Below the pieces are notes generated by a model. It had not been told where the DNA came from and did no database searches. It saw only the letters and a list, made by a program, of their open reading frames with translations. The translations under genes were made by a program, and so were the position numbers. Shown one piece after another: positions 1 to 8,364 of a DNA stretch of 64,000 nucleotides. Numbering within the stretch: position 1 is the stretch's first letter; each line of letters starts with the position of its first letter. This stretch comes from Tabrizicola thermarum (lineage in GTDB: Bacteria; Pseudomonadota; Alphaproteobacteria; Rhodobacterales; Rhodobacteraceae): assembly GCF_003574395.1 (NCBI RefSeq), contig NZ_QMJY01000083.1, positions 1 through 64,000 of the forward strand. Reading direction: 5' to 3'.

Positions 1-79
1 CCATCCAGATGCAACCCCCGCCGATCCATCCCAAACCCCATCCCAACCTCAGCTGTTGCGCTCCATTCTAGAGGTGAAG

Positions 80-735
80 TTACGTTAACTTCTGCCACGC
101 GGTCCCCGGGCGGGCGTAGACCTGAACCGGGCCGGGGGTGAACGCGGGCTGGCCGGGGGAAGCGAGCCAGCTTTCGACGGTCACTTTGCCGGGTTCCAGC
201 TTCACCAGCGCGACGTCGTTGCTGTCGGTCTTGCGCCGGGTCGAGATCGCGGTGCCGACCTGAAGGAAGAGAACCCCGGCGGCGGTTTCGGCAAAGCCCG
301 TGTGCGGCATGTGGGTATGGCCCGACAGCACGATGTCCGCCCCGGCCTGCGCCAGGGCGGCCAGCACCGCAACAGGGTCGGCGATGTCGGCAGGCGTGCC
401 ATCGGCGGCAGGCACCGGGGCGTGGTGCATCACGACCATGCGCCAGAGGCCGGGAGGCGCCGCAGCGAAACTGTCGGTCAGGCGCTGCAAGGACCGTCGG
501 CGCAGGAGGCCCGATTTCCAGACGAAGGGATTGGCGGTGTTCACGCCCTGCACCACGGCATCGGAGAGGTGGGCGACGGGTTCCAGCTCTGGTCCGAAGG
601 CGCGGCGGTAGGCCGCGAAGGGGGCCAGCAGCCGAAGGGGCAGGTTCCGCAGCGGCATGTCGTGGTTGCCGGGCACGATCAGGGCGGGGGCAGGCAGCCG
701 GTCCACGAAGGCGCGCCCGCCCCGGCAAGGCGGCG
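80..735 (-). pseudogene. Metallophosphoesterase, C-terminal remnant
   Basis: The frame ends with TAA at 80 and carries the second half of a calcineurin-type metallophosphoesterase. GNHD lies near its start, MHHAP at residues 93-97 (counting from a GTG at 706) and SGHTHMP at 128-134; these are metal-ligand blocks of the family. The first two blocks (DxH and GD), normally in the first 80 or so residues, are absent. Family-like sequence (RAFVDRLPAP) extends upstream only to about 730, where it gives way to the kinase remnant in another frame. No full-length start is possible, so I call it a 5'-truncated gene. A short functional protein from the GTG is conceivable but would lack half the metal site. 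Confidence 0.6.
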
Positions 736-1272
736 GGGGGTGGAGACGATGACGTCGCGGCCATGATCCACCCGCTTGCGGATCAGCCGCCAGGCCAGAC
801 GCAGAAAGCCCAGACGGGTCTGCTGATGCGCCAGAAAGACGACGAAACGGTCGTCCGAAATGGCCTCGCCGCCTTCCAGCCCGAACTGGTCCAGCTGATA
901 GGCCGAGCGCGCGACGAACAGCATCGGCGTGCGGATCCGCATCCGGGTGTCGTCATGATAGAGGTCCATCCGGTGCGGTGCCTGAAAGCGCAGGATCGTG
1001 CGCAGCGAGGCGATATGCGCCAGAAAGCGATAGCGCCTGAAGCGGGCATAGGTGGCTTCGCGTTCCTCGAGGATCGCGGGATACAGGCCGATGGCCACGT
1101 TGTTCAGGAACACCCGGCCGTTCAGCGTGCCGACCCGGATGTCGTGCGGCTGGCCGGAAAGGATGGCGCGGGCGGCGGCTTCGGGGTCTTCGGGCATGTT
1201 CAGGCCGCAGGCGAAGTAGTTGAAGGTGCCAAGCGGCAGCACCGCCAGGGCGGCTTGCGTCCCCCTTCGGTC
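736..1272 (-). pseudogene. Diacylglycerol-kinase-family remnant
   Basis: In one minus-strand frame the translation contains LAVLPLGTFNYFACGLNMP, the nucleotide-site block of the DAGK catalytic domain (usual form PLGTGNDFA), followed by about 150 residues typical of the second beta domain of lipid kinases (VFLNNVAIGLYP, MLFVARSAYQLDQFGLEGG). The N-terminal Rossmann-like half with its GGDGT motif is missing: homology starts abruptly beside the 3' end of the lytic transglycosylase gene. The extreme C-terminus is also lost where the frame runs into the phosphoesterase remnant near 730. Both ends are therefore truncated and no plausible start or catalytic site remains. Either real deletions or an assembly collapse could explain it. 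Confidence 0.6.
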
Positions 1273-1280
1273 AGGGGGAC
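1259..1280 (-). terminator. Hairpin directly after the lytic transglycosylase stop
   Basis: Perfect 8-bp arms (GTCCCCCT at 1259-1266 and AGGGGGAC at 1273-1280) enclose a 6-nt loop immediately 3' of the TAA at 1281. There is no T-run, so it may act as a weak or Rho-assisted terminator or as an mRNA end stabiliser. The kinase remnant begins inside it. Confidence 0.45.
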
Positions 1281-1745
1281 TTAGGTGCGCAGGCCGGTCT
1301 CTTCCAGAAGGCCCATGCGCTTGGCCTCGTAATAATAGCCCTTGGAATACCACATGACGGCCCGGTCTTCGGAGCCGCGCGCGACGAGCCAGGCCCCGCG
1401 CAGGTATCTGCCCGCATACATCAGGTTGGTTTCGGCATCGAGCAGCCCCTCGGGCGGGCCCTGATAGCCCATGGTCCGCGCGGTCTGCGGCAGGATCTGC
1501 ATGAGCCCGTAATAGGGGCCGTTGCGGGCGGCGGGGTTGTAGCCGCTTTCGCGCTGGATGACGCGGTGAAGGAGGCTTTCGGGGATGTCGTGGATGCCCG
1601 CGTATTTGCGGACGAGGGCCCGCATCTCGGGCGTCGCACCGGGGGCCATCGGCGCGCGGGAGACCGGAGGCTGCACCTTGCGACCGCAGGCGGCAAGCAG
1701 GGCTGCGGCGGGCAGAAGGACAAGGCTGCGGCGGGTGAGGGGCAT
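1281..1745 (-). CDS. Lytic transglycosylase (SLT domain) lipoprotein
   Basis: This 154-aa protein is predicted to cleave peptidoglycan glycan strands from the periplasmic face. It starts at ATG 1745 with an N-terminal signal (PLTRRSLVLLPAAALLAAC) whose final cysteine fits a lipobox, so it should be a lipoprotein. The mature part is a minimal SLT fold: the catalytic Glu in VIQRESGYNP, then YGLMQILPQTA, then NLMYAGRYLRGA and AVMWYSKGYYYEAKR, all diagnostic of the family. A longer upstream frame exists but has no coding character, and the lipobox fixes the start. It is divergent from the HNH gene and followed by a hairpin and two degraded genes. The role is confident; the exact substrate is not visible. 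Confidence 0.85.
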   Translation of the reverse strand: MPLTRRSLVLLPAAALLAACGRKVQPPVSRAPMAPGATPEMRALVRKYAGIHDIPESLLHRVIQRESGYNPAARNGPYYGLMQILPQTARTMGYQGPPEGLLDAETNLMYAGRYLRGAWLVARGSEDRAVMWYSKGYYYEAKRMGLLEETGLRT

Positions 1746-2021
1746 TGCGGGCTCCGGTTGCTGTCGCGGTTTGATAGCGGGGAGGGTGGGGCGCAGGCAA
1801 CCCCGAGGGGGCCGGTTGGGCGACGACTGGCCGGCGGCGGCGGGGGCCGGCCGAGACTTCGTCACGCCGGTGTTACCCGGATCGGGCAGAAGGCCGGTGT
1901 GACACTCTGGCGCTTGGGGGTTGTCTTGGCGGATACGCCAGATATAGTTTCGTGCAACGGGGCGGGAGCACCCGCCCCCAAGGCCAAGGCTGACGGGCGA
2001 CGTGCGGAGTCTTTGACGCAG

Positions 2022-2606
2022 ATGGACGGCGATTTCAGAACCCAGTTCGTGCGCGATCCGGCCGCGCTGAAGCACTACCCCGCGCTGGTGCTGAATGCCG
2101 ATTATCGTCCGCTGTCCTATTACCCGCTAAGCCTCTGGCCCTGGCAGGAGGCGATCAAGGCGGCGTTCCTGGACCGGGTGCAGATCGTGGCGGAATATGA
2201 CGCGGTGGTGCACAGTCAGCGGCAAGAGTTCAGGATACCCAGCGTGGTCGTCCTGAAGGAATTCGTCAAACCCCAGAAGCGCGTGGCCTTCACGCGCTTC
2301 AATCTTTTTCTGAGGGACGAATTCTGCTGCCAGTATTGCGGCGCGAAGGGGGACCTGACCTTCGACCACGTGCTGCCGCGGTCGAAGGGCGGGATCACCA
2401 GCTGGGAGAACGTGGTGGCGGCGTGCAGCCCTTGCAACCTGCGCAAGGGGAGCCGCACGCTGAAGCAGGCGGGGATGTATCTGAAACGGTTGCCGAAGGC
2501 GCCGACGGCCGAGGAGATGCAGGCGCATGGCCGCCGCTTTCCGCCGAACCACCTGCATGAAAGCTGGATGGACTACCTCTACTGGGATGCCGAGCTGGAC
2601 GCCTGA
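2022..2606 (+). CDS. HNH endonuclease family protein
   Basis: This 194-aa protein has a zinc-ribbon HNH nuclease domain in its centre: CQYCGAKGDLTFDHVLPRS, then a CSPCN motif about 25 residues later. The two CxxC pairs would bind a structural zinc and the DH of FDHVLP would serve in the beta-beta-alpha metal site. The N-terminal part (residues 1-95, VLNADYRPLSYYPLSLWPW) is typical of a stand-alone HNH protein widespread in alphaproteobacteria. ATG 2022 is preferred over an in-frame TTG at 2013 because homology begins there. Nothing adjacent suggests a restriction or intron setting, so it looks like a core nuclease of unknown physiological role. Confidence 0.85.
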   Translation: MDGDFRTQFVRDPAALKHYPALVLNADYRPLSYYPLSLWPWQEAIKAAFLDRVQIVAEYDAVVHSQRQEFRIPSVVVLKEFVKPQKRVAFTRFNLFLRDEFCCQYCGAKGDLTFDHVLPRSKGGITSWENVVAACSPCNLRKGSRTLKQAGMYLKRLPKAPTAEEMQAHGRRFPPNHLHESWMDYLYWDAELDA

Positions 2607-2655
2607 GGTCGCTGTCGGCTGTTACAGTGCCGTTACAAAAGCTTCACAAACTCGG

Positions 2656-2692
2656 GCTCCCGTGCTTTCTGGAGGCTTCCAGAGCAGGGAGC
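2656..2692 (+). promoter_or_regulatory. Leader hairpin covering the mgtC-like ribosome binding site
   Basis: The 5' arm GCTCCC, TGCT, CTGGA (2656-2673, with bulges of 1 and 2 nt) pairs with TCCAG, AGCA, GGGAGC (2678-2692) around a GGCT loop, giving 15 base pairs. The Shine-Dalgarno sequence GGGAG (2687-2691) is inside the 3' arm, 6 nt before the ATG at 2698. Translation would need the hairpin to open, so this is a candidate regulatory leader. Confidence 0.55.
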
Positions 2693-2697
2693 GCACC

Positions 2698-3396
2698 ATG
2701 GATGTCACCTTTCACGCGGCGGCGCTGCACATGTTTACCGCGCTGGCCTGCGGGGCCGTCATCGGGTCGGAACGGCAGGTGCGACAGCGGATGGCGGGTC
2801 TGCGGACCAATGCGCTGGTCGCCCTCGGGGCAGCCGGGTTCGTGATCTTCTCGGGGCTGTTCCCCGACGAGGTCAGCCACACCCGCGTTGCCGCCCAGAT
2901 CGTGTCGGGCATCGGCTTTCTGGGCGCGGGTATCATCTTCCGGGACGGGTTCAACATCCACGGGCTGAACACGGCGGCGACCTTGTGGTGTTCGGCTGGC
3001 GTCGGGATGATGGCGGGGGCCGGGGCCTGGGACCTGGCGCTTCTTCTGACCGGGATGGTCGTCTTCGTGAACCTTGGCCTGCGCCCGCTGGTGAAATGGC
3101 TGAAGCGCCACACCCGGGCCGGAGTTCCGCTTGGCCGTGGCTACCGGGTGATCGTCACGGTGACCGAACCGCAAGAGGCGATGGCGCGCAGTCTGATGCT
3201 GCGGACGCTGTCCCTGGGCGGGCTGCATCTGTCGGACATTGGCCTTTCCCCGGGCGAGGACGGCCGCGGCCTTGATCTGTCGGCGACGGTGACGGCGGAA
3301 GGTGTGGGCGAGACCGGCATCGAACAGGCGGTGCAGCGCCTTGCGGCGGAACCCGGCCTGATGCGGGTGCGCTGGCAGTCGCTGGATGAAGGCTGA
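2698..3396 (+). CDS. MgtC/SapB family inner-membrane protein
   Basis: This 232-aa protein has about five hydrophobic segments in its first 130 residues, including family blocks GSERQVRQRMAGLRTNALVALG and GIGFLGAGIIF, then GLNTAATLWCSAGVGMMAG. Residues 145-232 form a soluble C-terminal region like the ACT-like tail of MgtC relatives. Family members are linked to magnesium homeostasis or to control of ATP synthase in intracellular pathogens; the role in a free-living bacterium is uncertain. The start at ATG 2698 is supported by GGGAG 6 nt upstream, which sits in a hairpin. A 14-bp motif, AAAGCTTCACAAAC, occurs at 2638-2651 upstream and again before the XRE gene at 49.2 kb. Confidence 0.85.
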   Translation: MDVTFHAAALHMFTALACGAVIGSERQVRQRMAGLRTNALVALGAAGFVIFSGLFPDEVSHTRVAAQIVSGIGFLGAGIIFRDGFNIHGLNTAATLWCSAGVGMMAGAGAWDLALLLTGMVVFVNLGLRPLVKWLKRHTRAGVPLGRGYRVIVTVTEPQEAMARSLMLRTLSLGGLHLSDIGLSPGEDGRGLDLSATVTAEGVGETGIEQAVQRLAAEPGLMRVRWQSLDEG

Positions 3397-3467
3397 TCCC
3401 AGCCCAAGGTTCCCTCGGACGTGAGCGGGTGCTAGACAGAGCGGCGAGCAGGCTGTAAGAACGCGCC

Positions 3468-3479
3468 GTTAGCGCTAAC
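3468..3479 (+). promoter_or_regulatory. LacI-type palindromic operator upstream of zwf
   Basis: GTTAGCGCTAAC is a perfect 12-bp palindrome with a central CG, the form typical of LacI-family operators. It lies 23 bp before the zwf start codon, where bound repressor would block transcription of zwf-pgl-pgi. The cognate regulator is not evident in the window; the LacI protein at 8.4 kb has differently shaped sites. Confidence 0.6.
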
Positions 3480-3501
3480 AGCGCCCTCGCAGGAGACAGT
3501 C

Positions 3502-4953
3502 ATGGTTTCGCGTGTCATTCCGGTCGATGTGTTCGATCTGGTGATCTTCGGGGGCACGGGCGACCTTGCGCGCCGCAAGATCCTTCCGGGGCTGTACCGG
3601 CGGTTTCTGGCCGGGCAGATGCCGGGCGACAGCCGGATCATCGGCGCGGCGCGGGCGGATCTGACGGACGAGAGCTTTCGCGCGCAAGTTCGCGAGGCGA
3701 TCGGTGAATTCGTTCCGAAGGCGCGTCAGGACGAGGCGGTGATCGAGGCGTTTCTGGGCCGTATCCACTATGTCGCGATCGACGCGACCGGCACCAATGG
3801 CTGGGCGCAGCTGAAGGCACTGATGCGCGACAACGTGGTCAGGGCCTTCTACTTCTCGGTCGCCCCCACGCTCTTCGGTGACATCGCGCAGCGGCTGTCC
3901 GAACACGGGATCGCCGATGCCTGGAGCCGGATCGTGGTGGAAAAGCCCTTCGGGCGGGATCTGGCCTCGGCCCGCGCGCTGAACGCGGTGCTGGCCCGGC
4001 ATTTCAACGAGACGCAGATCTACCGGATCGACCATTATCTGGGCAAGGAAACCGTCCAGAACCTGATGGCGGTGCGCTTCGCCAATATCCTGTTCGAGCC
4101 CCTGTGGAAGGCCGAATACATCGACCACGTCCAGATCACCGTGGCCGAGACCGTGGGGGTCAACGGGCGCGGGGCCTATTACGACAAGTCGGGCGCGATG
4201 CGGGACATGGTGCAGAACCATCTGATGCAGCTTCTGTGCCTGATCGCGATGGAGCCGCCCTATCACTTCGACCCCGACGCGGTGCGCGACGAGAAGCTGA
4301 AGGTGATCCGCGCGCTGAAGCCCGTCCCGCCGGAGGACATCGTGCGCGGGCAATACGGGCCGGGCAAGGACGAGCCGGGCTATCTGGTCCATGCCGAGAA
4401 CCCGGCCAGCCGCACCGAAAGCTACATCGCGCTGAAGGTGCAGATCTCCAACTGGCGCTGGCAGGGGGTGCCGTTCTACCTGCGCACCGGCAAGCGGCTG
4501 CGGGCGCGGGCGAGCGAAATCGCCATCACCTTCAAGCAGCCGCCGCATTCCATCTTCGACGATGCGAGCGGCTGGCATGAGAACGTGCTGGTGATCCGGC
4601 TTCAGCCCAACGAGGGCATGAACCTGATGGTGATGATCAAGGAACCCGGCCCGGGGGGGATGCGCCTGATGCAGGTGCCGCTGGACATGTCCTTTGCAGA
4701 TGCCATCGAGGACGTCGAGGATGTGCCGGACGCCTATGAGCGGCTGATCATGGACGTGATCCGCGGCAACCAGACGCTGTTCATGCGCGGCGACGAGGTA
4801 GAGGCGGCCTGGGCCTGGACCGACCCGATCATCCAGGGCTGGGAGGCGCGCGGCGACAGGCCGCAGGTCTATGATCCCGGATCCTCGGGGCCGGAAGATG
4901 CGTTGATGCTGATGCACCGCGACGGGCGGCGCTGGCGGGAGATACGCGAATGA
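3502..4953 (+). CDS. zwf: Glucose-6-phosphate 1-dehydrogenase
   Basis: This 483-aa cytosolic enzyme oxidises glucose 6-phosphate to 6-phosphogluconolactone with NAD(P)+, the first step of the Entner-Doudoroff and oxidative pentose phosphate routes. The N-terminal Rossmann motif is IFGGTGDLARRK; the substrate-binding signature is RIDHYLGKE with its conserved His and Lys near residues 176-182; EKPFGRDL precedes it. Length is normal for the family. AGGAGA stands 5 nt before the ATG at 3502. It is the first gene of zwf-pgl-pgi, overlaps pgl by ATGA, and is preceded by a LacI-type palindrome. Confidence 0.97.
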   Translation: MVSRVIPVDVFDLVIFGGTGDLARRKILPGLYRRFLAGQMPGDSRIIGAARADLTDESFRAQVREAIGEFVPKARQDEAVIEAFLGRIHYVAIDATGTNGWAQLKALMRDNVVRAFYFSVAPTLFGDIAQRLSEHGIADAWSRIVVEKPFGRDLASARALNAVLARHFNETQIYRIDHYLGKETVQNLMAVRFANILFEPLWKAEYIDHVQITVAETVGVNGRGAYYDKSGAMRDMVQNHLMQLLCLIAMEPPYHFDPDAVRDEKLKVIRALKPVPPEDIVRGQYGPGKDEPGYLVHAENPASRTESYIALKVQISNWRWQGVPFYLRTGKRLRARASEIAITFKQPPHSIFDDASGWHENVLVIRLQPNEGMNLMVMIKEPGPGGMRLMQVPLDMSFADAIEDVEDVPDAYERLIMDVIRGNQTLFMRGDEVEAAWAWTDPIIQGWEARGDRPQVYDPGSSGPEDALMLMHRDGRRWREIRE

Positions 4954-5621
4954 AGCTGGAAACCTACCCCGACCGCGAAATGATGATGCTGCAAGTGGCC
5001 AATGTGATCGCCGGGCAGCTGGCCGATTTCCTGCGGCGCGAGGGCAGGGCTACGCTGTCGGTGCCGGGCGGGACGACGCCGGGGCCGATCTTCGACACTC
5101 TGTCGGGGGTCGATATCGACTGGACCAATGTCGCGGTGGTCCTGAACGACGAACGCTGGGTGCCGGAAAGTTCCGAGCGGTCGAACACGCGGCTGGTGCG
5201 TGAAAGGCTGCTGCGCGGCCGGGCGGCGCAGGCGCGGCTGGTGCCGCTTTATGCGCCCGCCGAGACGCCCGAGGAGATGCTGGCGGCGCTGGAGGATGGT
5301 CTGCGCCCGCATCTGCCGATCTCGGTCCTGTTGCTGGGCATGGGGGCGGACATGCACACGGCAAGCCTTTTCCCCGGCGCCGACCGGCTGGAAGAGGCGC
5401 TGTCGGCCGATGCGCCCCTGCTGTTGCCGATGCGCGCCGAGGCGGCGGGAGAGCCGCGCGTCACGCTGACCGCGCGGGTGCTGCGCGAGGCGTTCAACAT
5501 CCACATCCTGATCACCGGGCCGGAAAAGCGCGAAGCCCTGGACCGCGCGATGAGCCTGACGCCGATGGAGGCGCCCGTGCGGGCGGTTCTGGACAACGCA
5601 ACCGTGCATTGGGCGGAATGA
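4950..5621 (+). CDS. pgl: 6-phosphogluconolactonase
   Basis: This 223-aa protein of the DevB/Pgl type hydrolyses 6-phosphogluconolactone to 6-phosphogluconate. Family blocks are [16 protein letters not shown] (phosphate-binding), NDERWVP around residue 67, [16 protein letters not shown] near 128-143, and [10 protein letters not shown] near the C-terminus. The start overlaps the zwf stop (ATGA), indicating translational coupling. It sits between zwf and pgi as in many Rhodobacterales, so the operon converts glucose 6-phosphate toward the Entner-Doudoroff pathway and interconverts it with fructose 6-phosphate. Confidence 0.96.
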   Translation: MKLETYPDREMMMLQVANVIAGQLADFLRREGRATLSVPGGTTPGPIFDTLSGVDIDWTNVAVVLNDERWVPESSERSNTRLVRERLLRGRAAQARLVPLYAPAETPEEMLAALEDGLRPHLPISVLLLGMGADMHTASLFPGADRLEEALSADAPLLLPMRAEAAGEPRVTLTARVLREAFNIHILITGPEKREALDRAMSLTPMEAPVRAVLDNATVHWAE

Positions 5622-5622
5622 G

Positions 5623-7221
5623 ATGAGCAAATGGTCTGATCTTCAGCGGCTTCACGAGGTGAAGAAGGGCCGCCATATTCTTGATCTCTTTGACGAAAGC
5701 CGGGCCAGAGAGTTCTCGGTCACGGCGGACGGGATGCTGTTCGACTATTCCAAGACCAACATCGACGGCGAGACGCGGGCGGCCTTGCTGCGGTTGGCCG
5801 AGGTCGCGGGCGTGGCGGAAAAGCGCGCGGCGATGTTCTCGGGGGCGAAGATCAACGATACCGAAGGCCGGGCGGTGCTGCATGTGGCGTTGCGGGCCGG
5901 GGAGGAAGCGCGGATCGAGGTGGACGGCAAGAATGTCTTGCCCGAGGTCCGGCGGATTCGGGCGGCCTGTGCCGCCTTTGCCCGCGACGTGCGCTCGGGG
6001 GCCTTCCGGGGCGCGGGTGGCCGGATCACCGATGTGGTGAACATCGGGATCGGCGGGTCGGACCTGGGGCCTGCGATGGCCTGTCTGGCGCTGGCGCCCT
6101 ATGCGGACGGGCCGCGCTGTCATTTCGTGTCGAACGTGGACGGCGCGCACATTCATGACGTGCTGCAAGGGCTTGATCCGACGACGACTTTGGTGATCGT
6201 CGCATCCAAGACCTTTACCACCATCGAGACGATGACCAATGCCGATACGGCGAAACGCTGGATGGCGGCGAAGGTGGCGAACCCGGCGGCGCAGTTCGCG
6301 GCGGTGAGCACGGCAAGTGACAAGACCGCCGCCTATGGCATTGATCCGGCTCGGGTTTTCGGGTTCGAGGACTGGGTCGGCGGACGCTATTCGATGTGGG
6401 GGCCGATCGGGCTGAGCCTCATGATCGCCATCGGGCCGGAGGCGTTCGATCAGTTCCTGGCGGGTGGTCGCGCGATGGACCGGCATTTCCTGGACGCGCC
6501 TTTCGCGGCGAACATGCCGGTGATGCTGGCGCTGGTGGGGGTCTGGCACAACCAGATCTGCGGCCATGCGACGCGGGCGGTTCTGCCCTATGATCAAAGG
6601 CTTGCGCGGCTTCCTGCCTATTTGCAGCAGCTGGAAATGGAAAGCAACGGCAAGCGTGTGGCCATCGACGGGTCGGACCTGGAGACCCATTCCGGCCCCG
6701 TGGTCTGGGGCGAGCCGGGGACGAACGGGCAGCATGCCTTCTATCAGCTGATCCATCAGGGCACGCGGGTGGTGCCCTGCGAATTCCTGGTGGCCAAGCG
6801 CGGGCATGAGCCGGACCTGGCGCATCAGCATCTTCTGCTGGTGGCGAACTGTCTGGCGCAGGCCGAGGCTTTGTTGCGGGGCCGGTCGCTGGAGGAAGCC
6901 CGGACGATCATGGCGAAGAAGGGGCTGACGGGGGCGGAGCTGGAGCGGCAGGCGCGACATCGCGTGTTCCCGGGCAACCGGCCTTCGACCGTGCTGGCCT
7001 ATGAGCAGCTGACCCCCTTCGTTCTGGGCCAGATCATCGCGCTTTATGAGCATCGGGTGTTCGTGGAGGGCGTGATCCTGGGGATCAATTCCTTCGATCA
7101 GTGGGGGGTGGAGCTGGGCAAGGAACTGGCGCTGGCCTTGCAGCCGGTGCTGGAGGGCAAGGTGGGCACGGGCGGCAAGGACGGGTCCACGGCGGCGCTG
7201 GTCGCGTTCCTGCGGGGCTGA
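5623..7221 (+). CDS. pgi: Glucose-6-phosphate isomerase
   Basis: This 532-aa protein interconverts glucose 6-phosphate and fructose 6-phosphate. Visible family blocks: [26 protein letters not shown] (phosphate binding), [24 protein letters not shown] with the catalytic Glu, and [12 protein letters not shown] with the catalytic Lys. The length matches the family. It starts 1 nt after the pgl stop and closes the zwf-pgl-pgi operon, ahead of a strong pair of hairpins shared with the convergent ridA gene. Confidence 0.97.
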   Translation: MSKWSDLQRLHEVKKGRHILDLFDESRAREFSVTADGMLFDYSKTNIDGETRAALLRLAEVAGVAEKRAAMFSGAKINDTEGRAVLHVALRAGEEARIEVDGKNVLPEVRRIRAACAAFARDVRSGAFRGAGGRITDVVNIGIGGSDLGPAMACLALAPYADGPRCHFVSNVDGAHIHDVLQGLDPTTTLVIVASKTFTTIETMTNADTAKRWMAAKVANPAAQFAAVSTASDKTAAYGIDPARVFGFEDWVGGRYSMWGPIGLSLMIAIGPEAFDQFLAGGRAMDRHFLDAPFAANMPVMLALVGVWHNQICGHATRAVLPYDQRLARLPAYLQQLEMESNGKRVAIDGSDLETHSGPVVWGEPGTNGQHAFYQLIHQGTRVVPCEFLVAKRGHEPDLAHQHLLLVANCLAQAEALLRGRSLEEARTIMAKKGLTGAELERQARHRVFPGNRPSTVLAYEQLTPFVLGQIIALYEHRVFVEGVILGINSFDQWGVELGKELALALQPVLEGKVGTGGKDGSTAALVAFLRG

Positions 7222-7246
7222 GCGCGCGATTTCCTTGCGGAAATCG

Positions 7247-7293
7247 GACCGGAGCCTGTGAAGGCTCCGATCCGGAAATTTCGAAATTTCCGG
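7247..7293. terminator. Bidirectional terminator between pgi and ridA
   Basis: Two consecutive hairpins: arms CGGAGCCT (7250-7257) and AGGCTCCG (7262-7269) around a GTGA loop, then a perfect 22-bp palindrome at 7272-7293 with core TTTCGAAA. They fill the gap between convergent genes and are symmetrical enough to act in both directions. Similar TTCGAA-cored palindromes recur at 34.4 kb. Confidence 0.75.
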
Positions 7294-7296
7294 CGC

Positions 7297-7650
7297 TTAC
7301 TTCAGCGCGGCGGTGACGATGATCTCGACCTTGTAGTCGGGGGTGGCGAGTTTCGCCTCGCCCGTGGCGCGGGCGGGGGTGTGGCCCTGCGGCACCCATT
7401 TGTCCCAGACCGAGTTCATCTCGGCGAAGGTGGCCATGTCGGCCAGCCAGATCTGGGCCGACAGGATGCGGGTCTTGTCGGTGCCGGCCTTGGCGAGGAT
7501 CGCGTCGATGGCGGCAAGCGCCTGGGCGGTCTGGTCGGCGACCGAGCCGCCGGGTTCGCCCAGCTGGCCCGCGACCCAGAGGATGCCGTTGCAGGCCACG
7601 GCCTCGGACATGCGGGGGCCGGTGCCGTAACGGGTGATGTCGGTGTTCAT
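7297..7650 (-). CDS. RidA family protein (enamine/imine deaminase)
   Basis: This 117-aa protein has the YjgF/YER057c/UK114 fold, which hydrolyses reactive 2-aminoacrylate-type enamines or imines in the cytosol. Recognisable blocks are LWVAGQLGEPGG, QTAQALAAIDAILAKAG and the C-terminal YKVEIIVTAALK. The canonical active-site arginine block RxxxExxxxA is represented by PARATGEAKLATPDYKVEI. Subfamily assignment (true RidA versus Rid2-7) cannot be made from sequence alone. It is monocistronic and convergent with pgi. Confidence 0.9.
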   Translation of the reverse strand: MNTDITRYGTGPRMSEAVACNGILWVAGQLGEPGGSVADQTAQALAAIDAILAKAGTDKTRILSAQIWLADMATFAEMNSVWDKWVPQGHTPARATGEAKLATPDYKVEIIVTAALK

Positions 7651-7708
7651 GGGATGCTCCTTGATGGCGTCGGGCGGCTGGTTAGCCGGTTCCGGGGCCG
7701 AGGGAAAG

Positions 7709-8023
7709 CTACTTCACGCGGCGGCAGTTGAACTGGTCGCCGGTGGCGCCGGAGACCCAGGTGAGCCCCGTCTCGGTCACGGCGACCAGCGCGATGACAT
7801 AGCCGTTGGCAAAGCGCAGCGTGTAGTTGCGACCGTCGCGGCGGACGGACTGGATCGGGTAGGTCGTGTCGCCGGTGTTGTAGGTGGTGTTGGTGAAGGT
7901 GAAGGTCTGGACCCCGCAATCCCAGCGGCCGACGAAGGCATAGGGCTCGGAGGGGCCGGAGGGGTCCTGGACACAGGCGGGCAGGAGAAGAAGAAGCGGC
8001 AGGGCGCGCAGGCGAGGGAACAT
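7709..8023 (-). CDS. Small lipoprotein of unknown function
   Basis: This 104-aa protein starts at ATG 8023 with a classic lipoprotein signal MFPRLRALPLLLLLPAC. The mature part (about 87 residues) contains FVGRWDCG, many Thr/Tyr and two further cysteines (WDCG and NCRR) that could form a disulfide, with a pattern of alternating residues suggesting a small beta-barrel or lipocalin-like fold. I do not recognise a named family. A longer upstream in-frame extension to 8077 would hide the signal peptide and is rejected. It lies between ridA and tRNA-Gly on the same strand. Confidence 0.65.
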   Translation of the reverse strand: MFPRLRALPLLLLLPACVQDPSGPSEPYAFVGRWDCGVQTFTFTNTTYNTGDTTYPIQSVRRDGRNYTLRFANGYVIALVAVTETGLTWVSGATGDQFNCRRVK

Positions 8024-8094
8024 GGAGGGCTCCGCGAAAGACGGCGCGAGGGTCGGGCGCAGCGCGCCTCTTGTCAACGGTCCAGGCGGAGGGA

Positions 8095-8168
8095 TGGAGC
8101 GGGTGAAGGGAATCGAACCCTCGTCGTAAGCTTGGGAAGCTTCTGCTCTACCATTGAGCTACACCCGC
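8095..8168 (-). tRNA. tRNA-Gly (CCC anticodon)
   Basis: A 74-nt cloverleaf on the minus strand with encoded CCA: acceptor GCGGGTG pairs with CACCCGC, the D arm is GCTC/GAGC, the anticodon loop TTCCCAA gives CCC, and the T arm is GAGGG TTCGATT CCCTT. Base pair 27-43 is a G-A mismatch. It resembles other bacterial glycine CCC tRNAs. Confidence 0.95.
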
Positions 8169-8291
8169 ATGCGCAGGGATTTAGCCATTCCGCCAGGAGA
8201 AGGCAAGCAGGTTGCTTTGGGATCCCGTCGGGCGCGGAAAAAGCGGGCACCGGGGTGGCAGAACGGGAGGCTTGACCGAATCCATCGAGCA

Positions 8292-8333
8292 TGACACCGA
8301 TGTCATGACACCGATGTCATGACATCGTTATCA
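8292..8333 (+). promoter_or_regulatory. Three tandem LacI-type operators
   Basis: TGACACCGATGTCA occurs twice (8292-8305, 8306-8319), followed by TGACATCGTTATCA (8320-8333), a perfect 14-bp head-to-tail array. Each is an inverted repeat around a central CG, as LacI-family proteins bind. The array ends 31 bp before the lacI-like start at 8365, so autoregulation of the whole sugar operon is likely. Confidence 0.75.
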
Positions 8334-8364
8334 TGCGGTCGACACCGCACCTTGGGGGGGGACC

